A stretch of DNA of 15,984 nucleotides, taken from DSNY01 sp016861185. Its GTDB lineage: Bacteria > Pseudomonadota > Gammaproteobacteria > Burkholderiales > Burkholderiaceae_F. Location of the stretch: NCBI GenBank assembly GCA_030263275.1, contig SZOR01000096.1, positions 1-15,984 on the forward strand, given 5' to 3'. Numbering within the stretch: the stretch's first letter is position 1; each line of letters opens with the position of its first letter. Under the pieces are notes generated by a model. The model was given only the letters and a program-made list of their open reading frames with translations. It searched no databases and was not told the DNA's origin. This document shows positions 1 through 7,842 of this stretch, one piece after another. The translations under genes and the position numbers were made by a program.

Positions 1-397
1 GTGCGGCAGGTGCCGGCGCGGGCTGCGTCGGCGCGGCCGTCGCCCGTGCAGGCGGCGGAGTCAGCGGTGCGGTCTGCTGCGGCGCGCTTTCGGCGATCGC
101 TCGCGTCGCCGGCGGCGGCGCCGGGACGGCCGCTGCCGCCGCGGGCGCCTCGACCTTGGGTGCAGGCGCAGGGGTGGCGCGCTGCGAGACCGAGCCGCTC
201 GTCAATGGCGCCGGCGCGCTCGCGTTCGGTTCGACGAACCGCGTCTTCACCCACTCGATCGTTCCGCACGCGGACAAGAACAGCGAAGCGCACAGCGCGC
301 CCGCGAGGCGCAGCGAACGGTCACGCGTCGCGCCCCGTGCGGTGCGGTGAAGGGGACTTTCGCCGTTCGGGATCGATGACAGGGCGCGCGTTGTCAT
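1..397 (-). CDS. Pro/Ala-rich lipoprotein, 5' part (runs off left edge)
   Basis: Reading the minus strand from an ATG at 397-395 gives 132 codons with no stop up to the window edge. A positively charged stretch (RDRSLR) is followed by a hydrophobic segment and the lipobox LSAC, placing the lipidated Cys at residue 44. The mature protein starts GTIEWVKTRFVEPN and then becomes rich in Pro, Ala and Thr, as in linkers that hold a domain away from the membrane. The 43-residue leader is long for a lipoprotein and no Shine-Dalgarno sequence precedes the ATG, so the true start may be further inside, perhaps at a non-ATG codon. It is divergent from the nitroreductase gene. The C-terminal domain lies outside the window, so no function can be given. 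The plus-strand reading of this stretch is an Arg/Ser-rich shadow frame. Confidence 0.6.
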   Translation of the reverse strand, partial: MTTRALSSIPNGESPLHRTARGATRDRSLRLAGALCASLFLSACGTIEWVKTRFVEPNASAPAPLTSGSVSQRATPAPAPKVEAPAAAAAVPAPPPATRAIAESAPQQTAPLTPPPARATAAPTQPAPAPAA

Positions 398-575
398 GGT
401 CGGGCTGGCCGGTTCTGCGAAGGAACGATTCGAGGATGCCGGACTGTACGCCGCGCGTCACTCATCCGGGCGCGTTAGCGCGTCGCGCCGGACGATGCGA
501 GCGAAAGGCTTGCGCCACGGCAAGACGCGGCGCGCCGGCGCGCGCATGCTTGTCGTCGCTTCAGCGAACACCACG

Positions 576-1679
576 ATGACGACCCGCCGCGATCTGCTGT
601 GCGTGTCCGCGCTCGCCGCCGCGACGCCATCGCTCGGCGGCTGCGGCGCGAGCGGCTACGACGAGGCCGCGCGCGCGACCTGGCGGCACGCCGACGCGCT
701 CCCCGCCGATGCGGCGGCGCTGCGGCTCGAGCTGGTGCGCTACGCGACGCTCGCGGCCAACAGCCACAACACCCAGCCGTGGCGCTTTTCGTTCGTGCCG
801 GACGGCATCGTCATCGCGCCCGACTTCGCGCGCCGCACGCCGGTCGTCGATCCCGACGACCACCATCTGTGGGTTTCGCTCGGCTGCGCGCTGGAGAACC
901 TCGTGCTCGCCGCCGCGGCGTTCGGACTGCGCGCCGAGCCCGCGTTCGAGCGCGGCGCGCTCGCCGTGCGGCTTGCGCCGATCGCTCCGACGCGCTCGCT
1001 GCTGTTCGACGCGATTCCGCAGCGCCAGTGCACGCGCGCCGAATACGACGGCAAGCCGCTCGCTGCGGACGAACTGCGTCAGCTCGCGTCGGCCGGCAGC
1101 GGCGCCGGCGTGAACGTGCTGCTGCTGACCGACCGCATGCGGCTGGACGGCGTGCTCGACTGGGTCCTGCGCGGCTGCAGCGCGCAAATGCGCGACCCGA
1201 ACTTCGTGCTCGAGCTGAAGCGCTGGATCCGCTTCGGCGACGCCGAGGCGCTCGCCACGCGCGACGGCCTCGCCGCGCGCCCTTCCGGCAACCCGTCGCT
1301 GCCGCGCTGGGCGGGCAGCCTGCTGTTCGGTTTCGTGTTCACCGAGGCGGCGGAGAAGGACCGCTACGCGGCGCAACTGCGCTCGTCGAGCGGCGTGGCG
1401 GTTTTCGTCGCCGAGCGCGCGGAGCCCGCGCACTGGATCGAAGTCGGCCGCGCCTACCAGCGTTTCGCGCTGCTCGCCACCGCGCTCGGCGTGCGCAATG
1501 CGTTCGTCAACCCGCCGGTCGAAGTGCCCGCGCTGCGCGAGCCGTTCGCGCGCTGGCTCGGCATCGGCGCGGCGCGGCCCGACCTGGTCGTACGCTTCGG
1601 CCGCGGTCCCGTGCTGCCGCCGTCGCTGCGGCGGCCGCCGCAGGCGGTCGTCGTCGAGGCGGCGACGCTGCGCGCGTAG
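576..1679 (+). CDS. Acg/Rv3131-family FMN-binding nitroreductase, Tat-exported
   Basis: A 367-residue protein of the nitroreductase superfamily, resembling the mycobacterial Acg/Rv3131 group. What supports this is the motif SHNTQPWRF at residues 63-71 (the flavin-site signature), followed by DDHHLWVSLGCALENLVLAA (about 94-113), as in that family. Acg-type proteins bind FMN, and some are thought to sequester the flavin rather than reduce a substrate; which applies here is unknown. The N-terminus is a Tat-type signal with twin Arg at 4-5 (MTTRRDLL), a hydrophobic segment and a lipobox-like LGGC with Cys23. The predicted product is therefore a folded, flavin-loaded protein anchored outside the cytoplasm. 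The frame stays open upstream to ATGs at 546 and 396; I chose 576 because it puts the twin Arg near the N-terminus, but no start has a clear ribosome site. A 178-bp gap separates it from the divergent lipoprotein gene. Confidence 0.8.
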   Translation: MTTRRDLLCVSALAAATPSLGGCGASGYDEAARATWRHADALPADAAALRLELVRYATLAANSHNTQPWRFSFVPDGIVIAPDFARRTPVVDPDDHHLWVSLGCALENLVLAAAAFGLRAEPAFERGALAVRLAPIAPTRSLLFDAIPQRQCTRAEYDGKPLAADELRQLASAGSGAGVNVLLLTDRMRLDGVLDWVLRGCSAQMRDPNFVLELKRWIRFGDAEALATRDGLAARPSGNPSLPRWAGSLLFGFVFTEAAEKDRYAAQLRSSSGVAVFVAERAEPAHWIEVGRAYQRFALLATALGVRNAFVNPPVEVPALREPFARWLGIGAARPDLVVRFGRGPVLPPSLRRPPQAVVVEAATLRA

Positions 1680-1797
1680 CGACCCCGACGTGAGGGGGCT
1701 GCAGATCGCGCCGCGCTTTGCGCAGTTCGTCGCAGCCGACTCCCCGCCGGCGTGCGCTTCGGCGATGATCGCGCGTCGCGTTGTCCCGGAGGTCCCG

Positions 1798-2550
1798 ATG
1801 CGTGCCGCCTTTCCGTACTTGGTCGCCCTGCTCGCCGCGGCTTTTCAGCCCGCGCACGCCGAGGACTGCGCTTTCCTGCAGCGCGTGGGCTTCACCGGCG
1901 AACGCGTCACCGGCTCGGGCCGGATCGTCGAGGAGTCGCGCGCGCACGCGGGCTTCAGCGCGCTGAAGCTCGCCGGCAGCATCGACGTGGAGCTGCGCGC
2001 GGGCGAGCGCGAAAGCGTGACGGTGCGCGCCGACGACAACGTCGTACCGCTGATCGAAACGCGCCTCGAAGGCGCCGCACTCGTGATCGACGTGGCACGC
2101 GGCGTGTCGTTCAGGACGCACCGCAAGCCGCGCGTGCTCGTCGAGTTCGTGCGGCTCGGCGAACTGAGCGTCGCCGGTTCGGGCAACGTGCGCGCCGACC
2201 GCGTACGGGGCAACACTTTCGCGGTATCGGTCGCCGGCAGCGGCGACGTGAAGATCGACGCGCTCGACGTGAATTCGCTCGGCGTCATGCTGGCGGGCAG
2301 CGGCGACTTCACGGCGGGCGGACGCGCCGACGAGCAGGGTTTCCGCATCCGTGGCTCGGGCGACGTGCGCGCGCGCGATCTCGTCGGCCGCAGCGTCAAG
2401 GTGTCGATCGCGGGCAGCGGCGACGCATTGGTGCACGCGACCGAGCAACTCGAAGTCGCGATCGCCGGATCGGGCGACGTCGTCTATCGCGGCGCGCCGA
2501 AGGTCACGAAGTCGGTCGCCGGGTCGGGCTCGGTCCGGCCGGCGAGATAA
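1798..2550 (+). CDS. DUF2807 (GIN-domain) secreted beta-repeat protein
   Basis: A 250-residue exported protein. Residues 1-21 form a signal peptide with probable cleavage after AHA. The mature part matches the DUF2807 'head GIN domain' pattern: an early segment FSALKLAGSIDVELRAGE (53-70), then short beta units each ending in Gly-Ser-Gly. The GSG triplet occurs at about residues 39, 127, 147, 167, 186, 206, 224 and 242, usually as AGSGD or AGSGN. These repeats probably build a parallel beta-helix or stacked beta-sheet. The family is often labelled a putative autotransporter adhesin, but its biochemical role is not established. The start is fixed by a GGAGG at 1788-1792, six bases before the ATG. 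It lies 18 bp upstream of the bactofilin-like gene on the same strand, so the two are probably one operon. Confidence 0.82.
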   Translation: MRAAFPYLVALLAAAFQPAHAEDCAFLQRVGFTGERVTGSGRIVEESRAHAGFSALKLAGSIDVELRAGERESVTVRADDNVVPLIETRLEGAALVIDVARGVSFRTHRKPRVLVEFVRLGELSVAGSGNVRADRVRGNTFAVSVAGSGDVKIDALDVNSLGVMLAGSGDFTAGGRADEQGFRIRGSGDVRARDLVGRSVKVSIAGSGDALVHATEQLEVAIAGSGDVVYRGAPKVTKSVAGSGSVRPAR

Positions 2551-2568
2551 ACGTCCCGGAGGAAGACC

Positions 2569-3693
2569 ATGCTGAAGCGCTGTTCGATCGCCGTCTGCGC
2601 CGTGCTGCTCTCGTTGACGGCCTTTGCGCAGGACGCCAAGCGCGAATCCGCGCCGGTCGCCGAACGCAGCTTCGGCAGCGACCGCTTTTCGGCGGGGCCG
2701 GCGGTGCGCATCGCGCAGCCGGTGACCGGCGATCTGTTCGCCGCCGGCGGCAGCGTCGACATCGAAGCACCCGTCACCGGCGACGCGCTCGCCGCCGGCG
2801 GCAACCTGCGCATCACCGCGTCGCTCGGCGAGTCGCTATACGCGGCGGGCGGGCAGTTGCGCATCGACGCGCCGATCGCGCGCAGCGCGCGTGTGGCGGG
2901 CGGGCAGATCGAGCTGGGGCCCAAGTCCAGGGTCGCCGGCAACCTGACCATCGCCGGCGGCGAAGTCGGGCTGCGCGGCACGATCGGCGGGCACGTGCTG
3001 GCGGCGGCGGGGGAACTGCTGATCGACGGCGAGATCGGCGGCGACGTAACGGCCACCGCGGGCAAGATCGAGCTCGGGCCGAACGCGCGCATCGGCGGAC
3101 GGCTGCGTTATGCGAGCCGCGAGGAGATCAGGCGCGATCCCGCGGCGCAGATCGCCGGCGGCATCGAGCGCATGGCCGTGCGCGGTGAAGCGCAGCGCGC
3201 GGAGCGCCTGGAACGCCGCTTCGGTCCGCGCGGCGGTTGGGTGTGGACCGTCGGGTTGATGGTGCTCGCGGCGCTGCTGGTCGGCGGCCTGCCGGAGTTC
3301 TACGCGCGCGTGACGGCGACGTTGCAGGCGCGCCCCGGCGCGAGCCTGCTCGCCGGCTTCGTCGCGCTCGTATGCGTTCCGATCGCGGCGGCGATCCTGT
3401 TCGTGACGATCATCGGCATCCCGCTCGCGCTGATCGCGGTCGGGCTTTATCTCGCGCTGCTGGTGGTCGGCTACGCGAGCGCCGGCGTCGCGCTCGGTGA
3501 CTCGGTGCTGAAGCGCGTCAGGGCGGCGGCCGCCTCCGAACTGTGGTGGCGCGTGGGCGCGGCGATGCTGGCCACGCTCGTGATCGCGCTCGTTGCGCGT
3601 GTGCCTTACCTGGGCGGGGTGGTGATACTCGTCGCGCTCGTGGTCGGCATCGGCGCGCTGCTGCTGCAGGCGAAGCGGCCCGCGGCCGCCTGA
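2569..3693 (+). CDS. Secreted bactofilin-like repeat protein with C-terminal membrane helices
   Basis: A 374-residue protein. Residues 1-20 form a signal peptide (cleavage near AFA-QDA). Residues about 45-180 hold repeats of the type GDLFAAGGSVDIEAPVTGD, the right-handed beta-helix pattern of bactofilins and other polymer-forming cytoskeletal proteins. A charged linker follows (about 181-222), then about five hydrophobic segments (224-241, 258-282, 283-305, 328-346, 347-366). Classical bactofilins are short, cytosolic and lack a signal peptide. Here the signal sequence should place the beta-helix on the periplasmic face with the C-terminus anchored in the inner membrane. It follows the DUF2807 gene and has a strong GGAGGAAG ribosome site just before the ATG. 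A role in envelope scaffolding or stress sensing is an inference only. Confidence 0.75.
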   Translation: MLKRCSIAVCAVLLSLTAFAQDAKRESAPVAERSFGSDRFSAGPAVRIAQPVTGDLFAAGGSVDIEAPVTGDALAAGGNLRITASLGESLYAAGGQLRIDAPIARSARVAGGQIELGPKSRVAGNLTIAGGEVGLRGTIGGHVLAAAGELLIDGEIGGDVTATAGKIELGPNARIGGRLRYASREEIRRDPAAQIAGGIERMAVRGEAQRAERLERRFGPRGGWVWTVGLMVLAALLVGGLPEFYARVTATLQARPGASLLAGFVALVCVPIAAAILFVTIIGIPLALIAVGLYLALLVVGYASAGVALGDSVLKRVRAAAASELWWRVGAAMLATLVIALVARVPYLGGVVILVALVVGIGALLLQAKRPAAA

Positions 3694-3703
3694 CGCCCTG
3701 GCC

Positions 3704-4216
3704 CTACGGGAAGACGGGCATCGTCGGGTCGACGCCGCGATCGATCGCCTCGGGGTGGCGGCGCGTGATCATCGCCTCGATCTCCTCGACGCGCGAAACC
3801 GGAACGTCGACCATCAGCAGGATCTTGCCCGCCTCGATGTCGGCCTCGAAGGGTTTCAACTTGACGTTCGGCGTGGACAGGCCGATCAACGTCGAGCACC
3901 ACGCGCCGAACAGCGTGCCGCCGATCGTCGCCAGCAGGAAAGTGCCGACGTCGAACTGGATGCCGGCGATCGGCGTGAGCTTCAGATAGATGCCGAGCAG
4001 CATGCCGCCGAGCGCGCCGAGGCCGGCGCCCAGGAACAGCGCGTGCCGCACGTCGGACTTTTGCAGGACGCTGGCTTCGTGCAATCCACCGAGCGACATG
4101 CCGCGCTTGCCGAGGAAGTGCATGTGGCGATCCTCGATGTGCGCGAGCAGCAGTTCGTTCGCGACCTGGATCGCGCTGGCGAGATCGGGTAGTACGACAT
4201 ACAGGCGCCGTCTCAT
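3704..4216 (-). CDS. DUF1269-family membrane protein
   Basis: A 170-residue protein. A cytosolic N-terminal region (1-58) starts RRRLYVVLPDLASA. Two Gly-rich hydrophobic segments follow (about 59-78 and 88-113; GAGLGALGGMLLG, ATIGGTLFGAW), then a C-terminal region (114-170) containing KILLMVDVP. This is the DUF1269 layout: a small alpha/beta domain interrupted by a Gly-rich membrane hairpin. The function of the family is not known. A GGAGG sits about 5 bases before the ATG. The gene is convergent with the bactofilin-like gene (10 bp between stops) and lies 88 bp downstream of the cytochrome oxidase operon in the same direction. A good promoter in that gap suggests separate transcription. Confidence 0.78.
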   Translation of the reverse strand: MRRRLYVVLPDLASAIQVANELLLAHIEDRHMHFLGKRGMSLGGLHEASVLQKSDVRHALFLGAGLGALGGMLLGIYLKLTPIAGIQFDVGTFLLATIGGTLFGAWCSTLIGLSTPNVKLKPFEADIEAGKILLMVDVPVSRVEEIEAMITRRHPEAIDRGVDPTMPVFP

Positions 4217-4261
4217 TCCATCCTCCTTGTCGACCGGTGCAGAAGTCCTCGGTTCAGTTGA

Positions 4262-4290
4262 GGTATAGGCGCGCTCCTCGGCAGAGTCAA
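4262..4290 (-). promoter_or_regulatory. Candidate sigma70 promoter for the DUF1269 gene
   Basis: Reading the minus strand, a -35 box TTGACT (4290-4285) is followed after exactly 17 bases by a -10 box TATACC (4267-4262). It lies between the oxidase operon stop and the DUF1269 start, leaving a leader of about 40 bases before the ATG. Five of six -35 bases and four of six -10 bases match consensus, which is notable in such GC-rich DNA. No transcript evidence is available. Confidence 0.5.
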
Positions 4291-4304
4291 ACCCGTGGAG
4301 TCGA

Positions 4305-4652
4305 TCACGGTCCGCCGAAGAACTCGCCGCGCGTCAGGAACGTGTAGTCGCCTTCGGCCGCCATCAGTCCGACCAGCACCAGGATTGCGAGCGGCGGCAG
4401 CAGGATCGCGTAGATCAGCGCGAGCCGCTCCCATTTCATGTGCATGAACACGGCGACGATCAGCCCCGCCTTGACCACCATGAAGAACAGGATCAGCGAC
4501 CAGCGCAACAGGCCGTGCAGGTGGAAGTAGTCGACCAGATACGAGAAGACGCTGAAGACGAACAGCAGTCCCCACACCTTCAGGTAGATGCCGATCGGAT
4601 GCTGCTGCTGCCCGGCGGCATGGCCCGCCTTGTGCTCGACCGCGTGCTCCAT
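4305..4652 (-). CDS. Cytochrome c oxidase subunit IV (prokaryotic type)
   Basis: A 115-residue small membrane protein, last gene of the oxidase operon. A His-rich hydrophilic N-terminus (MEHAVEHKAGHAAGQQQHP) is followed by three hydrophobic segments (about 21-41, 50-71, 76-98). The middle one contains FFMVVKAGLIVAVFMHMKWE, the hallmark of the prokaryotic COX4/CyoD-like subunit IV family. Such subunits stabilise heme-copper oxidases but carry no cofactor. It starts 11 bp after the subunit III stop, with GAGGGA as a modest ribosome site. Size and helix number are normal for the family. Confidence 0.85.
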   Translation of the reverse strand: MEHAVEHKAGHAAGQQQHPIGIYLKVWGLLFVFSVFSYLVDYFHLHGLLRWSLILFFMVVKAGLIVAVFMHMKWERLALIYAILLPPLAILVLVGLMAAEGDYTFLTRGEFFGGP

Positions 4653-4663
4653 CGTCCGGTCCC

Positions 4664-5347
<684 letters not shown>

Positions 5348-5352
5348 CGCGC

Positions 5353-6024
5353 TCACCTGAATCCGCACAGCGCGGCGAGGAACTCGATCGTCGACGGCGG
5401 GCTCGCGAGCAGTGCGAACATCGCCAGCCAGACGAGGAGCAGGAAGTGCCAGTAGGTCGCGACCATCTCGATGCCCGCGCGCGAGCGCGCCGGCGTGCGG
5501 ACGACACGTGCGAAGGCCACGGCGAGCGCGACCAAGCCGCCGGCCAGATGCGCGCCGTGCAGCGCGGTGATCAGGTAGAAGAAGCTCGCGGCCGGGTTCG
5601 ATGCGACCGCGTGTCCGCGCGCCGCCAGTTCGTTCCACAGCCAGAGCTGACCCGCGATGAAGGCGACCGCAAGCACGGCGCCCGCCGCCAGCCCCTTGCG
5701 CATCGCCGCGTCCGCACCGCGGCGCGCCGCCGCCCGCCCCCACTGCAGCGCGATGCTGCTCGCGACCAGCAGCGCGGTGTTGAACCACAGCCGCGACGCG
5801 TCGGCGAGCGGACCGCCCGGCGCCGCCGTCAGCGAACGCCAGTCGCCGAACTGGGAGCGGCCGAGATAGGCGATCGTCAGCAGCACGAACAGCATCGTGA
5901 CGACGACCAGGAAAAACGCGAGGAACACTTTCGCCGGCGAGCGCTCGAGCGCGGCGCCTCCGCCGGGTAGCGCGCGACTATCGTCGACGAACGCGGTGCC
6001 GAGGGACGTGACCGGAGGATTCAT
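5353..6024 (-). CDS. Second, divergent cytochrome oxidase subunit III-like protein
   Basis: A 223-residue protein between subunit I and the canonical subunit III. It has five hydrophobic segments (about 33-54, 78-95, 108-128, 143-169, 181-204). The helix FFYLITALHGAHLAGGL (145-161) matches the GFHGLH region of subunit III, and ATYWHFLLLVWLAMFALL (182-199) matches the YWHFVDLVW region, so it belongs to the COX3 family although overall similarity is low. The N-terminal 30 residues are hydrophilic. The start is certain: its ATG overlaps the ctaD stop as ATGA, preceded by GGAGG. From memory, the Bradyrhizobium coxMNOP operon also carries two subunit III homologues after a cytochrome c-fused subunit II and subunit I, and this locus resembles it. 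Whether both proteins join one complex is unknown. Confidence 0.75.
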   Translation of the reverse strand: MNPPVTSLGTAFVDDSRALPGGGAALERSPAKVFLAFFLVVVTMLFVLLTIAYLGRSQFGDWRSLTAAPGGPLADASRLWFNTALLVASSIALQWGRAAARRGADAAMRKGLAAGAVLAVAFIAGQLWLWNELAARGHAVASNPAASFFYLITALHGAHLAGGLVALAVAFARVVRTPARSRAGIEMVATYWHFLLLVWLAMFALLASPPSTIEFLAALCGFR

Positions 6025-7769
6025 GTCGCCGCCTCCGTCTTCAGATGTTCGCCGCCGACCGCGACCTCCTCGTGCGGCACGGTCTGCGCAATGAAGTCCT
6101 CGGGCGCGCCGGGCACGCTGTAGTCGTACGCCCAGCGATGCACGACCGGCAGCGTCTTGCCCCAATTGCCGTGCACCGGCGGCGTGTCGGGCGTCTGCCA
6201 TTCGAGCGAGGTCGCGCGCCACGGGTTGGCGCCGGCGGGTTTGCCCTTGAACGTGCTCCACACGAGGTTGTAGAGGAACACGATCTGGAACGCGCCGACC
6301 AGCAGCGCGGCGATCGTGATGAATGCGTTGAGGTCGTGCGCCGACTGCGGGATGAAGTCGTAGTTCGACTCGTAGTAGCGCCGCGGCATCCCGAGGAAGC
6401 CGAGGTAGTGCATCGGAAAGTAGATCGCGTAAGTGCCGAGGAAAGTGACCCAGAAGTGGGCCTTGCCGAGCCGCTCGTCCATCATGCGGCCGGTCACCTT
6501 CGGGAACCAGTGGTAGATGCCGCCGAACACCGCGAGGATCGGGCTCACGCCCATCACCATGTGGAAGTGGGCGACGACGAAGTAGGTGTCCGACAGCGGG
6601 ATGTCGACGCTGACGTTGCCGAGAAACAGCCCCGTCAGCCCGCCGATCACGAAGGTGCTGATGAAGCCGATCGCGAACAGCATCGGTGTCGTCAGATGGA
6701 TGTCGCCGCGCCACAGCGTCAGCACCCAGTTGTAGACCTTGATCGCGGTCGGGATCGCGATGATCAGCGTGGTCGTCGCGAAGAAGAAGCCGAAGTACGG
6801 ATTCATCCCGCTGATGTACATGTGATGCGCCCACACGACGAAGGACAGCCCGCCGATCGCGACGATCGCCCACACCATCATCCGGTAACCGAAGATGTTC
6901 TTGCGCGCGTGCGTCGAGATCAGGTCGGAGACGATGCCGAACGCGGGCAGCGCGACGATGTAGACCTCGGGGTGGCCGAAGAACCAGAACAGGTGCTGGA
7001 ACAGCACCGGGCTGCCGCCCGAGTACTCGAGCTGCTTGCCCATCGACACGATCGCCGGCATGAAGAAGCTGGTGCCGAGCAGCTTGTCGAACAGCATCAT
7101 CACCGCGCTGACGAACAGCGCCGGGAACGCGAGGAGTGCCAGGATCGTTGCCGTGAAGATGCCCCACACCGTCAGCGGCATGCGCAGCAGCGTCATGCCG
7201 CGGCAGCGCGCCTGCAGCACGGTGGTCACGTAGTTCAGGCCGCCCATCGTCGCCGCGACGATGAAGATGGCGAGCGACACCAGCATCAGCACGATGCCCC
7301 AGTCGGTGCCCGGCGTGCCGGGCAGAATCGCCTGCGGCGGATAGAGCGTCCAGCCGGCGCCGGTCGGCCCGCCCGGGACGAAGAAGCTCGCGACCAGCAC
7401 CAGCACGGCGAGCAGATAGGCCCAATACGACAGCATGTTGACGTACGGGAACACCATGTCGCGCGCGCCGACCATCAGCGGGATCAGATAATTGCCGAAG
7501 CCGCCGAGGAAGATCGCGGTGAGCAGATAGATCACCATGATCATCCCGTGCATCGTCACGTACTGGTAGTACTCGCCGGCCGAGATGTCGAAGCGGCCCG
7601 GGTAGCCGATCTGCAGCCGCATCAGGTGCGACAGCACCAGCGCGACCAGGCCGATCGCCATCGCGGTCACCGTGTACTGGATCGCGATGACCTTGTGGTC
7701 CTGGCTCCAGATGTATTTCGTGACGAAGCTGCGCGGCTCGTGCAGCGGTGCGTCATCGGCGTAAGGCAT
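6021..7769 (-). CDS. ctaD: Cytochrome c oxidase subunit I (aa3-type, A1 family)
   Basis: A 582-residue, twelve-helix catalytic subunit of a heme-copper oxidase, reducing O2 to water and pumping protons. All metal ligands are visible: His74 in TMHGMIM (heme a), GHPEVY at 265-270 giving the CuB ligand His266 and cross-linked Tyr270, the His315-His316 pair in AHHMYISGM (CuB), and AHFHMVMG with His401 (heme a3) and His403 (heme a). Glu268 at the end of the D channel, Asp104 (ARDMVFP) at its entrance and Lys344 (AIPTAIKVYNW) of the K channel are all kept. This places it in the A1 class with both proton channels. The start ATG has AAGGGGC upstream and lies 73 bp after the subunit II stop; the end overlaps the next gene by 4 bp. 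No heme A synthase or CuB assembly gene lies in the window. Confidence 0.95.
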   Translation of the reverse strand: MPYADDAPLHEPRSFVTKYIWSQDHKVIAIQYTVTAMAIGLVALVLSHLMRLQIGYPGRFDISAGEYYQYVTMHGMIMVIYLLTAIFLGGFGNYLIPLMVGARDMVFPYVNMLSYWAYLLAVLVLVASFFVPGGPTGAGWTLYPPQAILPGTPGTDWGIVLMLVSLAIFIVAATMGGLNYVTTVLQARCRGMTLLRMPLTVWGIFTATILALLAFPALFVSAVMMLFDKLLGTSFFMPAIVSMGKQLEYSGGSPVLFQHLFWFFGHPEVYIVALPAFGIVSDLISTHARKNIFGYRMMVWAIVAIGGLSFVVWAHHMYISGMNPYFGFFFATTTLIIAIPTAIKVYNWVLTLWRGDIHLTTPMLFAIGFISTFVIGGLTGLFLGNVSVDIPLSDTYFVVAHFHMVMGVSPILAVFGGIYHWFPKVTGRMMDERLGKAHFWVTFLGTYAIYFPMHYLGFLGMPRRYYESNYDFIPQSAHDLNAFITIAALLVGAFQIVFLYNLVWSTFKGKPAGANPWRATSLEWQTPDTPPVHGNWGKTLPVVHRWAYDYSVPGAPEDFIAQTVPHEEVAVGGEHLKTEAAT

Positions 7770-7842
7770 GGACGGCCCCTTGGCGGCTAGGCACTGGCGT
7801 GATGCGATCGAAGTGCGTACGGCTCCTCGTCGTTGGCGACCC

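Noticed and set aside
1..579. Long plus-strand open frame from the first base
   Set aside because: The product is Arg/Ser/Ala-rich with no domain pattern, and the opposite strand encodes a convincing lipoprotein signal. High GC leaves many shadow frames open.
5353..7425. A 690-codon minus-strand frame suggesting a large fusion protein
   Set aside because: Only the last 223 codons (from 6024) have membrane-protein character; the rest is an out-of-frame reading of ctaD.
6045..7790. 581-codon plus-strand open frame opposite ctaD
   Set aside because: The translation is His/Arg/Asp/Gln-rich low-complexity sequence, the usual antisense image of a GC-rich membrane protein gene. The minus strand has all subunit I ligands.
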